Both the position numbers and the translations under genes were made by a program. Source: Acidaminococcus fermentans (GTDB taxonomy: Bacteria; Bacillota; Negativicutes; Acidaminococcales; Acidaminococcaceae). From it: 50,645 nucleotides of DNA. The notes beneath the pieces are model-generated. The model had not been told where the DNA came from. It saw nothing but the letters and a program-made list of their open reading frames with translations, and searched no databases. Below are positions 41,853 through 50,183 of the stretch, one piece after another. The stretch covers positions 1 to 50,645 of the forward strand of contig NZ_VULN01000016.1 of the NCBI RefSeq assembly GCF_009696675.1, in the 5' to 3' direction. Numbering within the stretch: the stretch's first letter is position 1; each line of letters opens with the position of its first letter.

Positions 41853-42596
41853 TTATTTCCGGCCGTGTTTGGCTTCCAGTACCTTCACCACGAATTTCGG
41901 CAGGGCCATCATCCGTCCCAGGCGGCTGGGCTGCTTGTACAGCCGGAACAGCCACTCCAGGGAAGCTTCCTGCATCCATTTGGGCGCCCGTTCCATTTTC
42001 CCGGCCAGCACGTCGAAGCTGCCTCCCAGGCCCACCCGCAGGGCAGGCTTCAGGGCATCCCGGTGTTCTTCCAGCCAGAATTCCTGCTTGGGAGCCCCCA
42101 GGGCCGCGAACAGCACCTGGGCTCCGCTTGCGTTGATCTGCCGGATGATGTCCGGTTCATCGGCTTTGGTGAAGTAGCCGTTCCGGGTGCCCACGATCTG
42201 CACCCCCGGGGCGATTTCCGCCGCCTTGGCGGCCGCTGCTTCCGCAATTCCCGGAGCCGCCCCGAACAGGAAGAATTTCGTGCCTCTTCGGGCCCCGTCC
42301 TTCAAAAGCTCCAGGAACAGGTCGAAACCGGCCACCCGTTCCGGCACCTGGTTCCCCAGGGTCCGTCCGGCCCACACGGTGCCGGCCCCGTCCGCCAGGA
42401 TCAGGTCCGTTTTGTCCAGCAGGGCCTTGTAGGCCGGCATCTGCTGGGCCATCATGATGATTTCCGCATTGGCGGTGACCACCTGGGTAGGCAGATCCCG
42501 GTCCACCCGTTCCATAAGCCACGCCACTGCTTCCGCCATGGAAAAAGGAGTCACCGGCACTCCCAGGATATCCACAGCAGGTTTCTTGTTGTCCAT
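41853..42596 (-). CDS. WecG/TagA/CpsF family glycosyltransferase (GT26)
   Basis: 247 residues. Seen: VVTANAEIIMMAQQMPAYK, DLILADGAGTVWAGR with the conserved Asp, GYFTKADEPDIIRQIN, and ALGAPKQEFWLEEH. The family adds N-acetylmannosamine(-uronate) or similar to an undecaprenyl-linked sugar during teichoic acid, enterobacterial antigen or capsule synthesis. ATG 42596 follows GAGGTGG. It is adjacent to, but probably transcribed apart from, the psd operon, since a promoter lies between. Confidence 0.92.
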   Translation of the reverse strand: MDNKKPAVDILGVPVTPFSMAEAVAWLMERVDRDLPTQVVTANAEIIMMAQQMPAYKALLDKTDLILADGAGTVWAGRTLGNQVPERVAGFDLFLELLKDGARRGTKFFLFGAAPGIAEAAAAKAAEIAPGVQIVGTRNGYFTKADEPDIIRQINASGAQVLFAALGAPKQEFWLEEHRDALKPALRVGLGGSFDVLAGKMERAPKWMQEASLEWLFRLYKQPSRLGRMMALPKFVVKVLEAKHGRK

Positions 42597-42609
42597 AAGT
42601 CCACCTCAC

Positions 42610-42790
42610 TATATCCGCCCTTTTCAAGGGCGAAGGGCCAGCCGTTACTTTCACTCTTCTATATCCGCCCTTTTCAAGGGCGGGGACCAGCCGTTACTTT
42701 CACTCTTCTATATCCGCCCTTTTCAAGGGCGGGGGACCAGCCGCCAGGCTGGTGGTGGGTTAGCAGCCCCCGGCTGCGTTTCCCTTCACG
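42610..42790. repeat. Tandem partial REP units and one full unit (B4)
   Basis: Two ~49-bp tandem units, each with ATATCCGCCCTTTTCAAGGG and a shared CCAGCCGTTACTTTCAC tail, lead into one full REP unit with hairpin CCAGCC/GGCTGG and the GCAGC/GCTGC end. The first unit has decayed (GCGAAGGGCC in place of GCGGGGACC). It fills 42597-42825. Confidence 0.8.
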
Positions 42791-42825
42791 GGAACCTGCT
42801 TCAGGCAGGTTCCTTCCTTTTCTCC

Positions 42826-44436
42826 TTAAATCGCCCGTGCCTCGCTGGGGACCTGGGTGAAGTTGATCCCCGGATTCCGTTCCAGGATCCAGTTCAGGTT
42901 CCATTCATTGGATACCAGCACCACCGGCCGTCCCAGCTTGTCGTACACCAGCATCCCGTTGTCCAGGCCCTTGATGTTCCGGATCAGTTCCGGATCATCC
43001 GCATAGACCCACCGGGCCACGGAATAAGGCAGCTGTTCCAGCAGCAGCTTGGCATTGTATTCGTTCAGCAGCCGGTATTCCAGTACTTCCAGCTGCAGCA
43101 CGCCCACCACGCCGACCACGAAACTTTCCATCCCGATGTCCTTCTGCTTGAACACCTGGATGGCCCCTTCCTGGGCCAGCTGGACAATGCCCTTTTCAAA
43201 CTGCTTCCGTTTCATGGAATCCTTGGGCTGGACCTTGGCGAAGATTTCCGGCGGGAAAATGGGGAAATCCTCGAACTGCACCGGGTGCTTCTCATTGCAC
43301 AGGGTATCTCCGATGGTGAAGATCCCCGGGTCGAACACCCCGATGATATCCCCCGGGTAGGCCTTTTCCACAGTGGTCCGTTCCTGGGCCATGAACTGCT
43401 GGGGCTGGGCCAGTTTCACCGGTTTCTGTCCCTGGACATGCCATACGGTCATGCCCTTTTCGAACACCCCGGAGCAGATCCGCATAAAGGAAATCCGGTC
43501 CCGGTGGGCCGGGTTCATGTTGGCCTGGATCTTGAAGATGAAAGCGGTGAAGTCCTCGTCGGTGGGATTCACCACGCCCCCGTCCTTCAGTTTCCGGGGC
43601 TGGGGTTCCGGAGACAGTTCCAGGAATTTTTCCAGGAAGCTCCGTACCCCGAAGTTGGTCATGGCGGACCCGAAGAACATGGGCGTCAGTTCCCCGGCAT
43701 CCACTTTGGCCAGATCGAATTCATCCCCGGCCATATCCAGCAGTTCGATATCATCCATCAGATTCTGGAGATTGGCTTCCCCGATGGCTTCCTTGATGGC
43801 AGGATCATCCAGGCTGCCGGTGGTGCTCTTCAGGATCTTGGATCCGTGGCTGCTGTCGTTGTCGAACAGTTCCACCTGCTTCTTCAGCCGGTCGTATACC
43901 CCGATGTAATGGCCGTCGGTGCCGATGGGCCAGTTGATGGGATAGGCGTTGATGTGGAGCACCTTTTCGATTTCGTCCATCAGGTCCATGGGGGCCCGGC
44001 CGTACCGGTCCAGTTTGTTCACAAAGGTGAAGATGGGCAGCTTCCGCCGGTGGCACACCCAGAACAGCTTCTTGGTCTGGGGTTCCACCCCTTTGGCTGC
44101 GTCGATGAGCATCACCGCGCTGTCGGCGGCGATCAGGGTCCGGTAGGTGTCTTCCGAAAAGTCCTGGTGCCCGGGGGTATCCAGGATATTCACCCGGTAC
44201 CCGTCATAATCGAACTGGAGTACCGAAGAGGTTACGGAAATCCCTCTCTGCTTTTCGATTTCCATCCAGTCGGACACCGCATGCTTGTTGGCCTTCCGGG
44301 ATTTGACGGAACCGGCCAGATGGATGGCCCCTCCGTACAGCAGCAGTTTTTCCGTCAGTGTGGTCTTCCCGGCATCCGGGTGGGAAATAATGGCAAAGGT
44401 TCTTCGTTTGGCAATCTTCTCCTGCAGCTCAGACAT
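42826..44436 (-). CDS. prfC: Peptide chain release factor 3
   Basis: 536 residues. GTPase that removes RF1/RF2 from the ribosome after peptide release. G1 is AIISHPDAGKTT, G2/G3 lie in EKQRGISVTSS and DTPGHQDFSEDTYR, and G4 is FVNKLDR. The SHPDAGKT and RGISVTSS forms separate RF3 from EF-G. ATG 44436 follows GGAGG by ten bases; a start at 44460 lacks a ribosome site. Single gene. Confidence 0.96.
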   Translation of the reverse strand: MSELQEKIAKRRTFAIISHPDAGKTTLTEKLLLYGGAIHLAGSVKSRKANKHAVSDWMEIEKQRGISVTSSVLQFDYDGYRVNILDTPGHQDFSEDTYRTLIAADSAVMLIDAAKGVEPQTKKLFWVCHRRKLPIFTFVNKLDRYGRAPMDLMDEIEKVLHINAYPINWPIGTDGHYIGVYDRLKKQVELFDNDSSHGSKILKSTTGSLDDPAIKEAIGEANLQNLMDDIELLDMAGDEFDLAKVDAGELTPMFFGSAMTNFGVRSFLEKFLELSPEPQPRKLKDGGVVNPTDEDFTAFIFKIQANMNPAHRDRISFMRICSGVFEKGMTVWHVQGQKPVKLAQPQQFMAQERTTVEKAYPGDIIGVFDPGIFTIGDTLCNEKHPVQFEDFPIFPPEIFAKVQPKDSMKRKQFEKGIVQLAQEGAIQVFKQKDIGMESFVVGVVGVLQLEVLEYRLLNEYNAKLLLEQLPYSVARWVYADDPELIRNIKGLDNGMLVYDKLGRPVVLVSNEWNLNWILERNPGINFTQVPSEARAI

Positions 44437-44546
44437 GCAAGGTATTCCTCCAATCCTCAATTACAGATGGTCCAGATTCTTCCATTGTACATTATACCAT
44501 GGGCAGCCGGGACCGGTCACGGACCGTCCCGGTTCTTTTGCATATG

Positions 44547-44582
44547 AAAAAACGCCACAAAGCTGACCTTTGTGGCGTTCCG
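44547..44582 (-). terminator. Terminator of the tRNA-Pro transcript
   Basis: AACGCCACAAAG pairs with CTTTGTGGCGTT, then TTTTTC on the minus strand. Confidence 0.92.
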
Positions 44583-44592
44583 TTCAATTAAA

Positions 44593-44669
44593 TGGTCGGA
44601 GCGGCGAGATTCGAACTCACGACCTCTTCCACCCCAAGGAAGCGCGCTACCAAACTGCGCTACGCCCCG
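44593..44669 (-). tRNA. tRNA-Pro (GGG)
   Basis: 77 bases with encoded CCA. Acceptor CGGGGCG pairs with CGCTCCG (one G-T). D-arm GCGCAGTTTGGTAGCGC, anticodon loop TTGGGGT and T-arm GTTCGAATC are present. Anticodon GGG reads CCC/CCU. Confidence 0.97.
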
Positions 44670-44681
44670 AACACAAGAATG

Positions 44682-44710
44682 ATTATACGGCATAGAAGGG
44701 AAATCGTCAA
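44682..44710 (-). promoter_or_regulatory. Promoter of tRNA-Pro
   Basis: TTGACG (44705-44710) and TATAAT (44682-44687), 17-bp spacer, 12 bp before the tRNA. Confidence 0.88.
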
Positions 44711-44855
44711 GCACTTTTTGCAACTTTTTTTATATTTTTTCTGATTCCCGTTTTTTGGGAAAAATACTGAATTTTTTGAGACAGCCGGACGGTTCTCCTG
44801 TATAATAGGAAACAGCCAGTCAATCAACCTAAACAACCTTAAAGGAGTCATCACC

Positions 44856-45731
44856 TTGCAGAATACAGAAACCCGGGGCCGTCTCCTGGCCCTGTTCACC
44901 GTCATCATCTGGGGCACCACTTTCGTATCCACCAAAGTCCTGCTTACCGGCTTCACTCCCCTGGAGATTTTGTTCTTCCGGTTTGTGCTGGGGCTGGTGT
45001 TCCTTTTTGTGCTGTGTCCCCACAAGCTGCCCAAACGGACCTTCGACCAGGAAAAGACCCTGGCCGCCGCCGGGCTCTGCGGCATCTGCCTCTATTATTT
45101 GCTGGAAAACATCGCCCTTACCTATACCATGGCCTCCAATGTGGGGGTGATCATCTGCGTGGCCCCTTTTTTCACCGCCCTGGTGAACCACCTGTTCATG
45201 AAGCAGCGGGAGCCCATCCGCCGGAACTTCTTCATCGGATTCCTGGTGTCCATGGCCGGGATCTGCCTGATCAGTTTCAACGGCACCAGCCTCCATTTCA
45301 GCCCGGTGGGAGATCTCCTGTCGGTTTTGGCAGCAGTGGTCTGGTCCTTTTACTCCAATCTGGTGAAAAAAATCAGCAGCTGGGGATGGAACACCATCCT
45401 GACCACCCGGCGGGTGTTCGCCTATGGGATCCTGTTCATGATCCCCGCCCTGGGGGTTCTTCCCTTCCGGCTGGACCTGGAACGCCTTTGCAATCCGGTG
45501 TGGCTGGGGAACCTGCTGTTTCTGGGACTGGGAGCCTCCGCCATCTGCTTCGTTACCTGGAACGGAGCAGTGAAGCTTTTGGGAGCCGTAAAGACCAGCG
45601 TATTCATCTACCTGGCCCCGGTAGTCACCGTAATCCTCTCCGCTCTGATTCTCCACGAAACCATCACCCCTCTGGCAGTGGCAGGGACCCTGCTGACCCT
45701 GAGCGGGCTGGTTTTTTCCAGTAAAAGATAG
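44856..45731 (+). CDS. EamA/DMT family transporter
   Basis: 291 residues, ten membrane helices in two EamA repeats (about 8-140 and 150-288). FTVIIWGTTFVSTKVLL and the second-half LSVLAAVVWSFYSNLVKK mark the two repeats. Members export amino acids or other metabolites; substrate unknown. TTG 44856 is the start, with AAAGGAG eight bases before it. A TATAAT -10 (around 44801) lies upstream. A GGGGCTGC/GCAGCCCC hairpin follows the stop without a T-tract. Confidence 0.9.
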   Translation: MQNTETRGRLLALFTVIIWGTTFVSTKVLLTGFTPLEILFFRFVLGLVFLFVLCPHKLPKRTFDQEKTLAAAGLCGICLYYLLENIALTYTMASNVGVIICVAPFFTALVNHLFMKQREPIRRNFFIGFLVSMAGICLISFNGTSLHFSPVGDLLSVLAAVVWSFYSNLVKKISSWGWNTILTTRRVFAYGILFMIPALGVLPFRLDLERLCNPVWLGNLLFLGLGASAICFVTWNGAVKLLGAVKTSVFIYLAPVVTVILSALILHETITPLAVAGTLLTLSGLVFSSKR

Positions 45732-45778
45732 GGGCTGCCGAAGCAGCCCCTGTCAGCAGTCAGCGGTCAACGGTCAGC
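45732..45778 (+). repeat. Hairpin and GTCAGCGG-type heptamer array after the EamA gene
   Basis: GGGGCTGC/GCAGCCCC hairpin (45731-45750) then four GTCAGCA/GTCAGCG/GTCAACG/GTCAGCC units. Confidence 0.6.
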
Positions 45779-45810
45779 CACCGAAAGAAAAAATTGCAGG
45801 CAATTTTTTT

Positions 45811-46018
45811 GAAGGAAAACGCCGCTGCCGCGGCTAACCCACCACCCATGCTGCGCATGGATACCCCCGCCCTTGTAAAGGGCGGATAGTGATACCGGGC
45901 ACAGCCCGGGTATCACAAGGCAATAGGACACCAACCCGTCTCTCTATATCCGCCCTTTTCAAGGGCGGGGGACCAGCCGCCAGGCTGGTGGTGGGTTAGC
46001 AGCCAAAGGCTGCGTCTC
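45811..46018. repeat. REPIN-like inverted pair B3
   Basis: Same design as B1 and B2. Left hairpin CCATGC/GCATGG; right hairpin CCAGCC/GGCTGG. The centre differs from B1/B2 (an inverted GTGATACCGGGC/GCCCGGGTATCAC). ATTGACC units follow at 46057-46085. Confidence 0.8.
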
Positions 46019-46087
46019 TTGTCAAAGAAACCCGCCAACCGCGGGTTTCTTCCTTCGGCCATTGACAATTGACCATTGACCGCTGAC

Positions 46088-46133
46088 AAAAAATGAGGCC
46101 ACTGTACAGAACGTACAGTGGCCTCATTTTTTC
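46088..46133 (-). terminator. Terminator after the FMN reductase gene
   Basis: AATGAGGCCACTGTAC and GTACAGTGGCCTCATT pair around five bases, with six Ts on the minus strand. Confidence 0.95.
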
Positions 46134-46715
46134 TTACCTGATAAAATTCGTCATCACTTTCGCCGGTTTGGCCGGTTCTTCCACTCCTGCTTTTTTCCCT
46201 GCTTCCAGGCACTTCAGCAGCCAGGCCATGTTCTTGCCCAGGGTTTCCATGATCTGGACCCCTTCTTTGTCCTGAAGCACTTCTTCCGGCGTGTTCCCGT
46301 GGACCATGTTCCAGTAGTTGGAAGACACCACCGGCATTTCGTTGTACATCAGGTACTTGTTCAGCACATCCAGGGTGGTGCTGGTGCCGGCTCTCCGGGC
46401 AGAGGCAATGGCCGCAGCCGGTTTGTGCCGCAGGTCAGCTCCGGCCACCCCGGCAAACCGGTCCAGGAACACCTGGATTTCCCCGGTGGGAGAAGCATAG
46501 TACACAGGGGAACCGAATACGAAGCCATCTGCCTCTTTGGCCTTGGCCGCGGCTTCCTTCACCAGGTCGTCCAGTTTCCCGTTCACTGCATTCAGACCCA
46601 CATAGATGATTTCCGTATCGATCCCGGCCTTTTCCAGTTCCTTGGCAACAAGAGAAAGGGCCGTGTAGGTGCAGCCCTTTTCCCGACGGCTGCCATTAAA
46701 GAGCAAAACTTTCAT
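46134..46715 (-). CDS. Flavodoxin-fold NAD(P)H-dependent FMN reductase family
   Basis: 193 residues. The FMN phosphate site is LLFNGSRREKGCTYTAL. FGSPVYYASPTGEIQVFLDR is the second flavin-binding block. The family covers azo-, chromate- and iron-related reductases and flavin reductases; the electron acceptor is not known. ATG 46715 follows GGAGACG. An inverted repeat near its promoter suggests a dedicated regulator. Confidence 0.9.
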   Translation of the reverse strand: MKVLLFNGSRREKGCTYTALSLVAKELEKAGIDTEIIYVGLNAVNGKLDDLVKEAAAKAKEADGFVFGSPVYYASPTGEIQVFLDRFAGVAGADLRHKPAAAIASARRAGTSTTLDVLNKYLMYNEMPVVSSNYWNMVHGNTPEEVLQDKEGVQIMETLGKNMAWLLKCLEAGKKAGVEEPAKPAKVMTNFIR

Positions 46716-46733
46716 TTCATACGTCTCCTTTGA

Positions 46734-46756
46734 AATGTAATATTTTATGATACATT
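46734..46756. promoter_or_regulatory. Operator-like inverted repeat before the FMN reductase gene
   Basis: AATGTA-N11-TACATT, a few bases downstream of a TATAAT -10 (46760-46765) on the minus strand. Similar half-sites to the palindrome at 35138. Confidence 0.5.
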
Positions 46757-46808
46757 CGTATTATACCACGACCGGTCAACATCCCGGGGTGAGACATCAG
46801 ACCCGGCC

Positions 46809-46928
46809 CTACTGCTTCCTTACCACACAGCTCAGGGCGATGAGCCCGGCTCCCAGGAAAAATTCCTGCTGCACCAGGGCGATGCAGCCGAACCCCAGGA
46901 TCACATTGGCAATGACTCTCCTGTCCAT
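46809..46928 (-). CDS. 39-residue membrane peptide after an M20 peptidase gene
   Basis: MDRRVIANVILGFGCIALVQ, then a second hydrophobic stretch and the tail CVVRKQ. One long or two short membrane spans. ATG 46928 is seven bases after the peptidase stop, with GAGGCGG just before it, so coupled translation is plausible. No family is recognised. It may be a small partner of the transporter encoded two genes upstream. Confidence 0.5.
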   Translation of the reverse strand: MDRRVIANVILGFGCIALVQQEFFLGAGLIALSCVVRKQ

Positions 46929-46935
46929 GGCCGCC

Positions 46936-48096
46936 TCACAGGCGCCGCACTGCCGCCGCTGCCAGAAGGCACCGTTCATACAGGGATTCCACCTGGGCAT
47001 ATTCCTGATCTGTATGGGACCCGGCGCCCCGCACCCCCATGCCGCAAAGGGTGGGGATTCCCAGGCCCACGGTGATTCCCGCATCGGACAGGCCGCCCAC
47101 CTGGATGCCCCGGGGTTTCCCCAGGCCCAGGGCCTCTCCGGTCTTTGCCACATGGTCGTACAGCTTCAGGACCCCGTCAGTGGTCTCCATGCAGGCCATT
47201 ACCCGGCTGGTGTCCAGTTCCGCACTGGTCCCTTCCACCGTGCACTCCTCCGTCACCTGCCGGAGCAGAGCAAAGATTTCGTCCCCGATGGCCTGGTTCC
47301 GGTACCGGATGCCGATGCGGATTTTGCAGTAGTCCGGGATGGTGTTTTCCCCGATGCCTCCTTCCACAGCTCCGCAGTTGATCAGTTTCCCCCGGGGAAT
47401 GTCATTGGCAGCCTCCAGTTTCACAATCTTGTGAGCCGCTTCCAGCACAGCCGACCGTCCCTTTTCCGGGGCACTGCCTGAATGAGCCGCCACCCCGTGG
47501 ACCGTAATGGATACAGGCCCGCCCCCGTACCGGCCGATCACCAGGCTGTCCTCCACCGGCCCCGGTTCAAAATTCAGGGCAGCCGCCGCTCCAGCCGCTT
47601 CCCGGGCAATCAGAGTCTTGGCATTGGAGAACATGTGAAGGGTCTCTTCGTCCGGGATCCCCAGGAACCGGATGGGTCTTTTGTTCCAGCCAATGGACTG
47701 GAGAGCCTTCAGGGCATAAAGGCCGATCACCAGCCCCGCCTTCATATCCAGCACCCCGGGTCCGTGGGCATTGCCCTCTTCATCCACCCGGAAGGGATTT
47801 TTTGCCGCTGCTCCGGCCGGGAACACCGTATCCATATGGCCCATGAACACCACCGGCGGTTCCGGGGAACCCGGATTCCAGTCCCCTACGATCAGGTCCC
47901 CGGCCTGTTCCACCTTCACCCGGCGCACAAAGGCCCCTGCCTGTTCCAGTTCCCCCTGGAGGATATCCCCCACCTGGTTCACCCCGTCCAGCTGTTTGGG
48001 GCCGCTTTCCGTGTTGACGAATTTCGCCCACAGGTTCAGCATCTCCAGCCGCTTTCCCTCAATATATTCCTTCAATTGCAGATCCAGTCCATCCAT
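46936..48096 (-). CDS. M20 family metallopeptidase (glutamate carboxypeptidase-like)
   Basis: 386 residues. Metal ligands: VFMGHMDTVFP (His, Asp), GPGVLDMKAG (bridging Asp), PDEETLHMFS (Glu pair), NFEPG, and the late GAGSHTDQEY. The dimerisation domain begins with VHGVAAHSGSAPEKGRSA. This pattern fits the carboxypeptidase G2/ArgE branch, which releases glutamate or other amino acids from N-acyl or folate-type compounds. ATG 48096 follows AAGGAG. It lies 15 bp after a membrane transporter gene, suggesting import followed by hydrolysis. Confidence 0.88.
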   Translation of the reverse strand: MDGLDLQLKEYIEGKRLEMLNLWAKFVNTESGPKQLDGVNQVGDILQGELEQAGAFVRRVKVEQAGDLIVGDWNPGSPEPPVVFMGHMDTVFPAGAAAKNPFRVDEEGNAHGPGVLDMKAGLVIGLYALKALQSIGWNKRPIRFLGIPDEETLHMFSNAKTLIAREAAGAAAALNFEPGPVEDSLVIGRYGGGPVSITVHGVAAHSGSAPEKGRSAVLEAAHKIVKLEAANDIPRGKLINCGAVEGGIGENTIPDYCKIRIGIRYRNQAIGDEIFALLRQVTEECTVEGTSAELDTSRVMACMETTDGVLKLYDHVAKTGEALGLGKPRGIQVGGLSDAGITVGLGIPTLCGMGVRGAGSHTDQEYAQVESLYERCLLAAAAVRRL

Positions 48097-48111
48097 ATCC
48101 CTACACTCCTT

Positions 48112-49281
48112 CTACAGAATATTCACCACAAAGCCTGCCAGCACCACGGAAGTGATGGTCACCGTCACGAATCCAGCCACCAGCATCTTGGGCAGCAGGA
48201 AGTTCAGGAGAGCCTTCCGCTGTTCTTCCGTTTCCCCCATGGCCGTGGACACTTCCTGGGAAATCAGCATGGTGGTGGGGAACCCGAAGGTGCAGGTGAT
48301 CCCCAGGGACACCGCCAGGGTAAAGGGCATCCGGAACAGACGGCTGCACAGAGCCGCCGCCACACACAGACCGGCCACCCCCAGCACCGCCGACCACAAA
48401 AGAGGAGGCAGCACCGACAGCACCTGCTGGGGCGTGGTGGCCCCCAGGTTGGAAAAGATCACGATGGTCACAAAAAAGATGATCAGGCCGCTGGACTGGG
48501 TCTTGCCCAGGATTCCCTTGTCCAGGAACCCCAGGGCAAAGAACACCGTTCCCAGGATCAGGCACATGACCAGATAATGGACATGGCCCCCGGTGAGCTT
48601 CGCTGCATAGAAGGACAGGGTGGCCACCAGACCCAGTTTGGCCAGGTACACCGAAGGCTTGTCCAGCACCGAAGGCAGGGCCAGAGGCTTCTTTTGGGCC
48701 GCCTGGGCTGCTGCTTCCGCCTCCTCACAGTGCCGGCGGACGAAAGCCTCATCTTCCCGCAGCTGCCGGGCCAGGCGCCGGAGGGCCACTGAAGCAATGG
48801 GGATCCCGAAGAACTTTTGGGTCACCAGGAGCACCAGACAGAAGGTCCCCACATAGGCCAACCCCTTCTCCTTGGCCGCTGCCAGCATAATCAGGGTGGC
48901 CGCATTGCCTCCGGCAAAAATGGGAGAACCGGCAATGGCGATCTTGGGATCCATCACAAACCCGCCCAAAAGGATAATGGCCGCTACTGCAAACACCACA
49001 CAGAGCACGGAAGTGACCACCACCTTCCATTCCTGCTTCAGTTCCGCAAAGTCGATGGTGGTCCCCATGGAGACGATCAGCATCCCCACCACCCCCATGC
49101 CGATGCCAGAAACCTGGGCATCCTTGATGATGGTCTGGGGCAGGATCCCCGACCAGAACCCCGCCAGCAGGATCACCGAAATCCCCAGCACCGTGGAAAG
49201 GATCGCCCGGGTTTTCATGGCGATCAGTTCACTGACCGCATAAATGCAAAAAAGCACCGTCAAAGAAACAATACTGCCCAT
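48112..49281 (-). CDS. Multi-span membrane protein, possible DUF3100-type transporter
   Basis: 389 residues, about 11 hydrophobic helices split by a charged cytoplasmic loop (RRLARQLREDEAFVRRHCEE, near 175-200). Conserved-looking features are GSPIFAGGNAATLIMLAAA and GITCTFGFPTTMLISQEVS, which resemble substrate-binding hairpins of secondary carriers. ATG 49281 follows AGGGGG. It leads an operon with the M20 peptidase and a 39-residue peptide. Import of a peptide-like or acyl-amino acid substrate is an inference from that order. The DUF3100 name is tentative. Confidence 0.65.
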   Translation of the reverse strand: MGSIVSLTVLFCIYAVSELIAMKTRAILSTVLGISVILLAGFWSGILPQTIIKDAQVSGIGMGVVGMLIVSMGTTIDFAELKQEWKVVVTSVLCVVFAVAAIILLGGFVMDPKIAIAGSPIFAGGNAATLIMLAAAKEKGLAYVGTFCLVLLVTQKFFGIPIASVALRRLARQLREDEAFVRRHCEEAEAAAQAAQKKPLALPSVLDKPSVYLAKLGLVATLSFYAAKLTGGHVHYLVMCLILGTVFFALGFLDKGILGKTQSSGLIIFFVTIVIFSNLGATTPQQVLSVLPPLLWSAVLGVAGLCVAAALCSRLFRMPFTLAVSLGITCTFGFPTTMLISQEVSTAMGETEEQRKALLNFLLPKMLVAGFVTVTITSVVLAGFVVNIL

Positions 49282-49369
49282 AATCCCCCTCATTTCTCAT
49301 ACCATAAATAAAACTTTATTGCGGTAAATTGTAAGCATGTGGCTATTATAACGCATTTTTGTACTTTGG

Positions 49370-49722
49370 AAAAGGCCGCCGGACAATTCGGCGGCCTTTT
49401 GGGTTCATCGTTGGTCGTTCGTCGTGAGTCGTTTCGGATGCCAGATGCTCACGCATCTGCCTTTGAACATGAAAAACCGGCGGCCGGGATGGGCTTCCCT
49501 GCAGGCAGCCCCTACACGTTGGGGTCAGAGATGGAACAGAAAATCAGAGAAACGGGGTCTTCAAAAAATCCGTTCCTGTGACCGTTGTATCCAACATCCG
49601 ACCCCAACGCCGTAGGGGCGAGCCGCAGGCACGCCCATCCCGGCCTGCGCTTTTTATACGTTCCCAGGAACCCACCCGGCGGGTTCCCTCCTGCCGCTAG
49701 AGACTAGTGACTAGTGACTGTC
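49370..49722. repeat. Long repeat R, copy 1 (left of Rpn-like gene)
   Basis: About 350 bp, direct repeat of 50184-50519. It starts with an AAAAGGCCGCC/GGCGGCCTTTT terminator-like hairpin and ends with tandem GACTAGT units. Between, GGCCGGGATGGGC...GCCCCTAC is mirrored by GTAGGGGC...GCCCATCCCGGCC, and GTTGGGGTC by GACCCCAAC, so the whole unit can fold back on itself. The GTAGGGGC arms belong to the family at 16886 and 32400. Confidence 0.82.
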
Positions 49723-49906
49723 AGCTCATGACCATCTGCCCCCGGCAGATGGTCTCTGTCTGCGTGAGACAGAAAAACGGCTCTGCCGCTTTTCATTTCT
49801 CGTCCATCCCCATCAAATATGATAAAATTAACAATATAGAAATCATATTCTTTAGCTAAAATACCACATCCCCATGACCGTTGAAATGAAAAAGGAGGCG
49901 GAAACC
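49723..49906. other. Gene-free segment before the Rpn-like gene
   Basis: Contains a CCATCTGCC/GGCAGATGG hairpin (49730-49751) and an AT-rich tract (49815-49865) that could hold a promoter (TAAAAT near 49855). No remnant of an Rpn nuclease domain is visible. Confidence 0.5.
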
Positions 49907-50146
49907 ATGTGCGGTATCGGACACGCCATTGCAAGAAAGAACCTGGAAAAGGGTATGGAACAAGGTATGGAACAAGGCCTGGCAAAAGGTCTTGAAAAAG
50001 GCCGTTTCGAAGGCCGTCAGGAAGAACGGGAATCCAACATTATTGCCATGCTGAAAGAAAAGATCCCCATGGAGACCATTTCCCGGATCACCCATTACTC
50101 TCTGGACCAGATCCAAAAACTTGGAAAATTGCATGGATTGCTGTAG
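49907..50146 (+). CDS. Rpn-type protein, C-terminal region only
   Basis: 79 residues. KNLEKGMEQGMEQGLAKGLE, then GRFEGRQEER and IAMLKEKIPMETISRITHYS, is the typical tail of Rpn (PD-(D/E)XK_2) recombination-promoting nucleases. The nuclease domain is absent. ATG 49907 has AAGGAGG eight bases upstream, and a perfect terminator follows, so it looks like an intact small gene, not debris. In other bacteria Rpn genes make a short product from an internal start that binds and restrains the full protein. This gene resembles that short form on its own. It is bracketed by direct repeats. Confidence 0.75.
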   Translation: MCGIGHAIARKNLEKGMEQGMEQGLAKGLEKGRFEGRQEERESNIIAMLKEKIPMETISRITHYSLDQIQKLGKLHGLL

Positions 50147-50149
50147 GTT

Positions 50150-50174
50150 GGAAAACGCCCCGGGCGTTTTCCTT
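50150..50174 (+). terminator. Terminator of the Rpn-like gene
   Basis: GGAAAACGCCC pairs with GGGCGTTTTCC around one base, just after the stop codon, then TTCCC. Confidence 0.75.
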
Positions 50175-50183
50175 CCCAATGAT

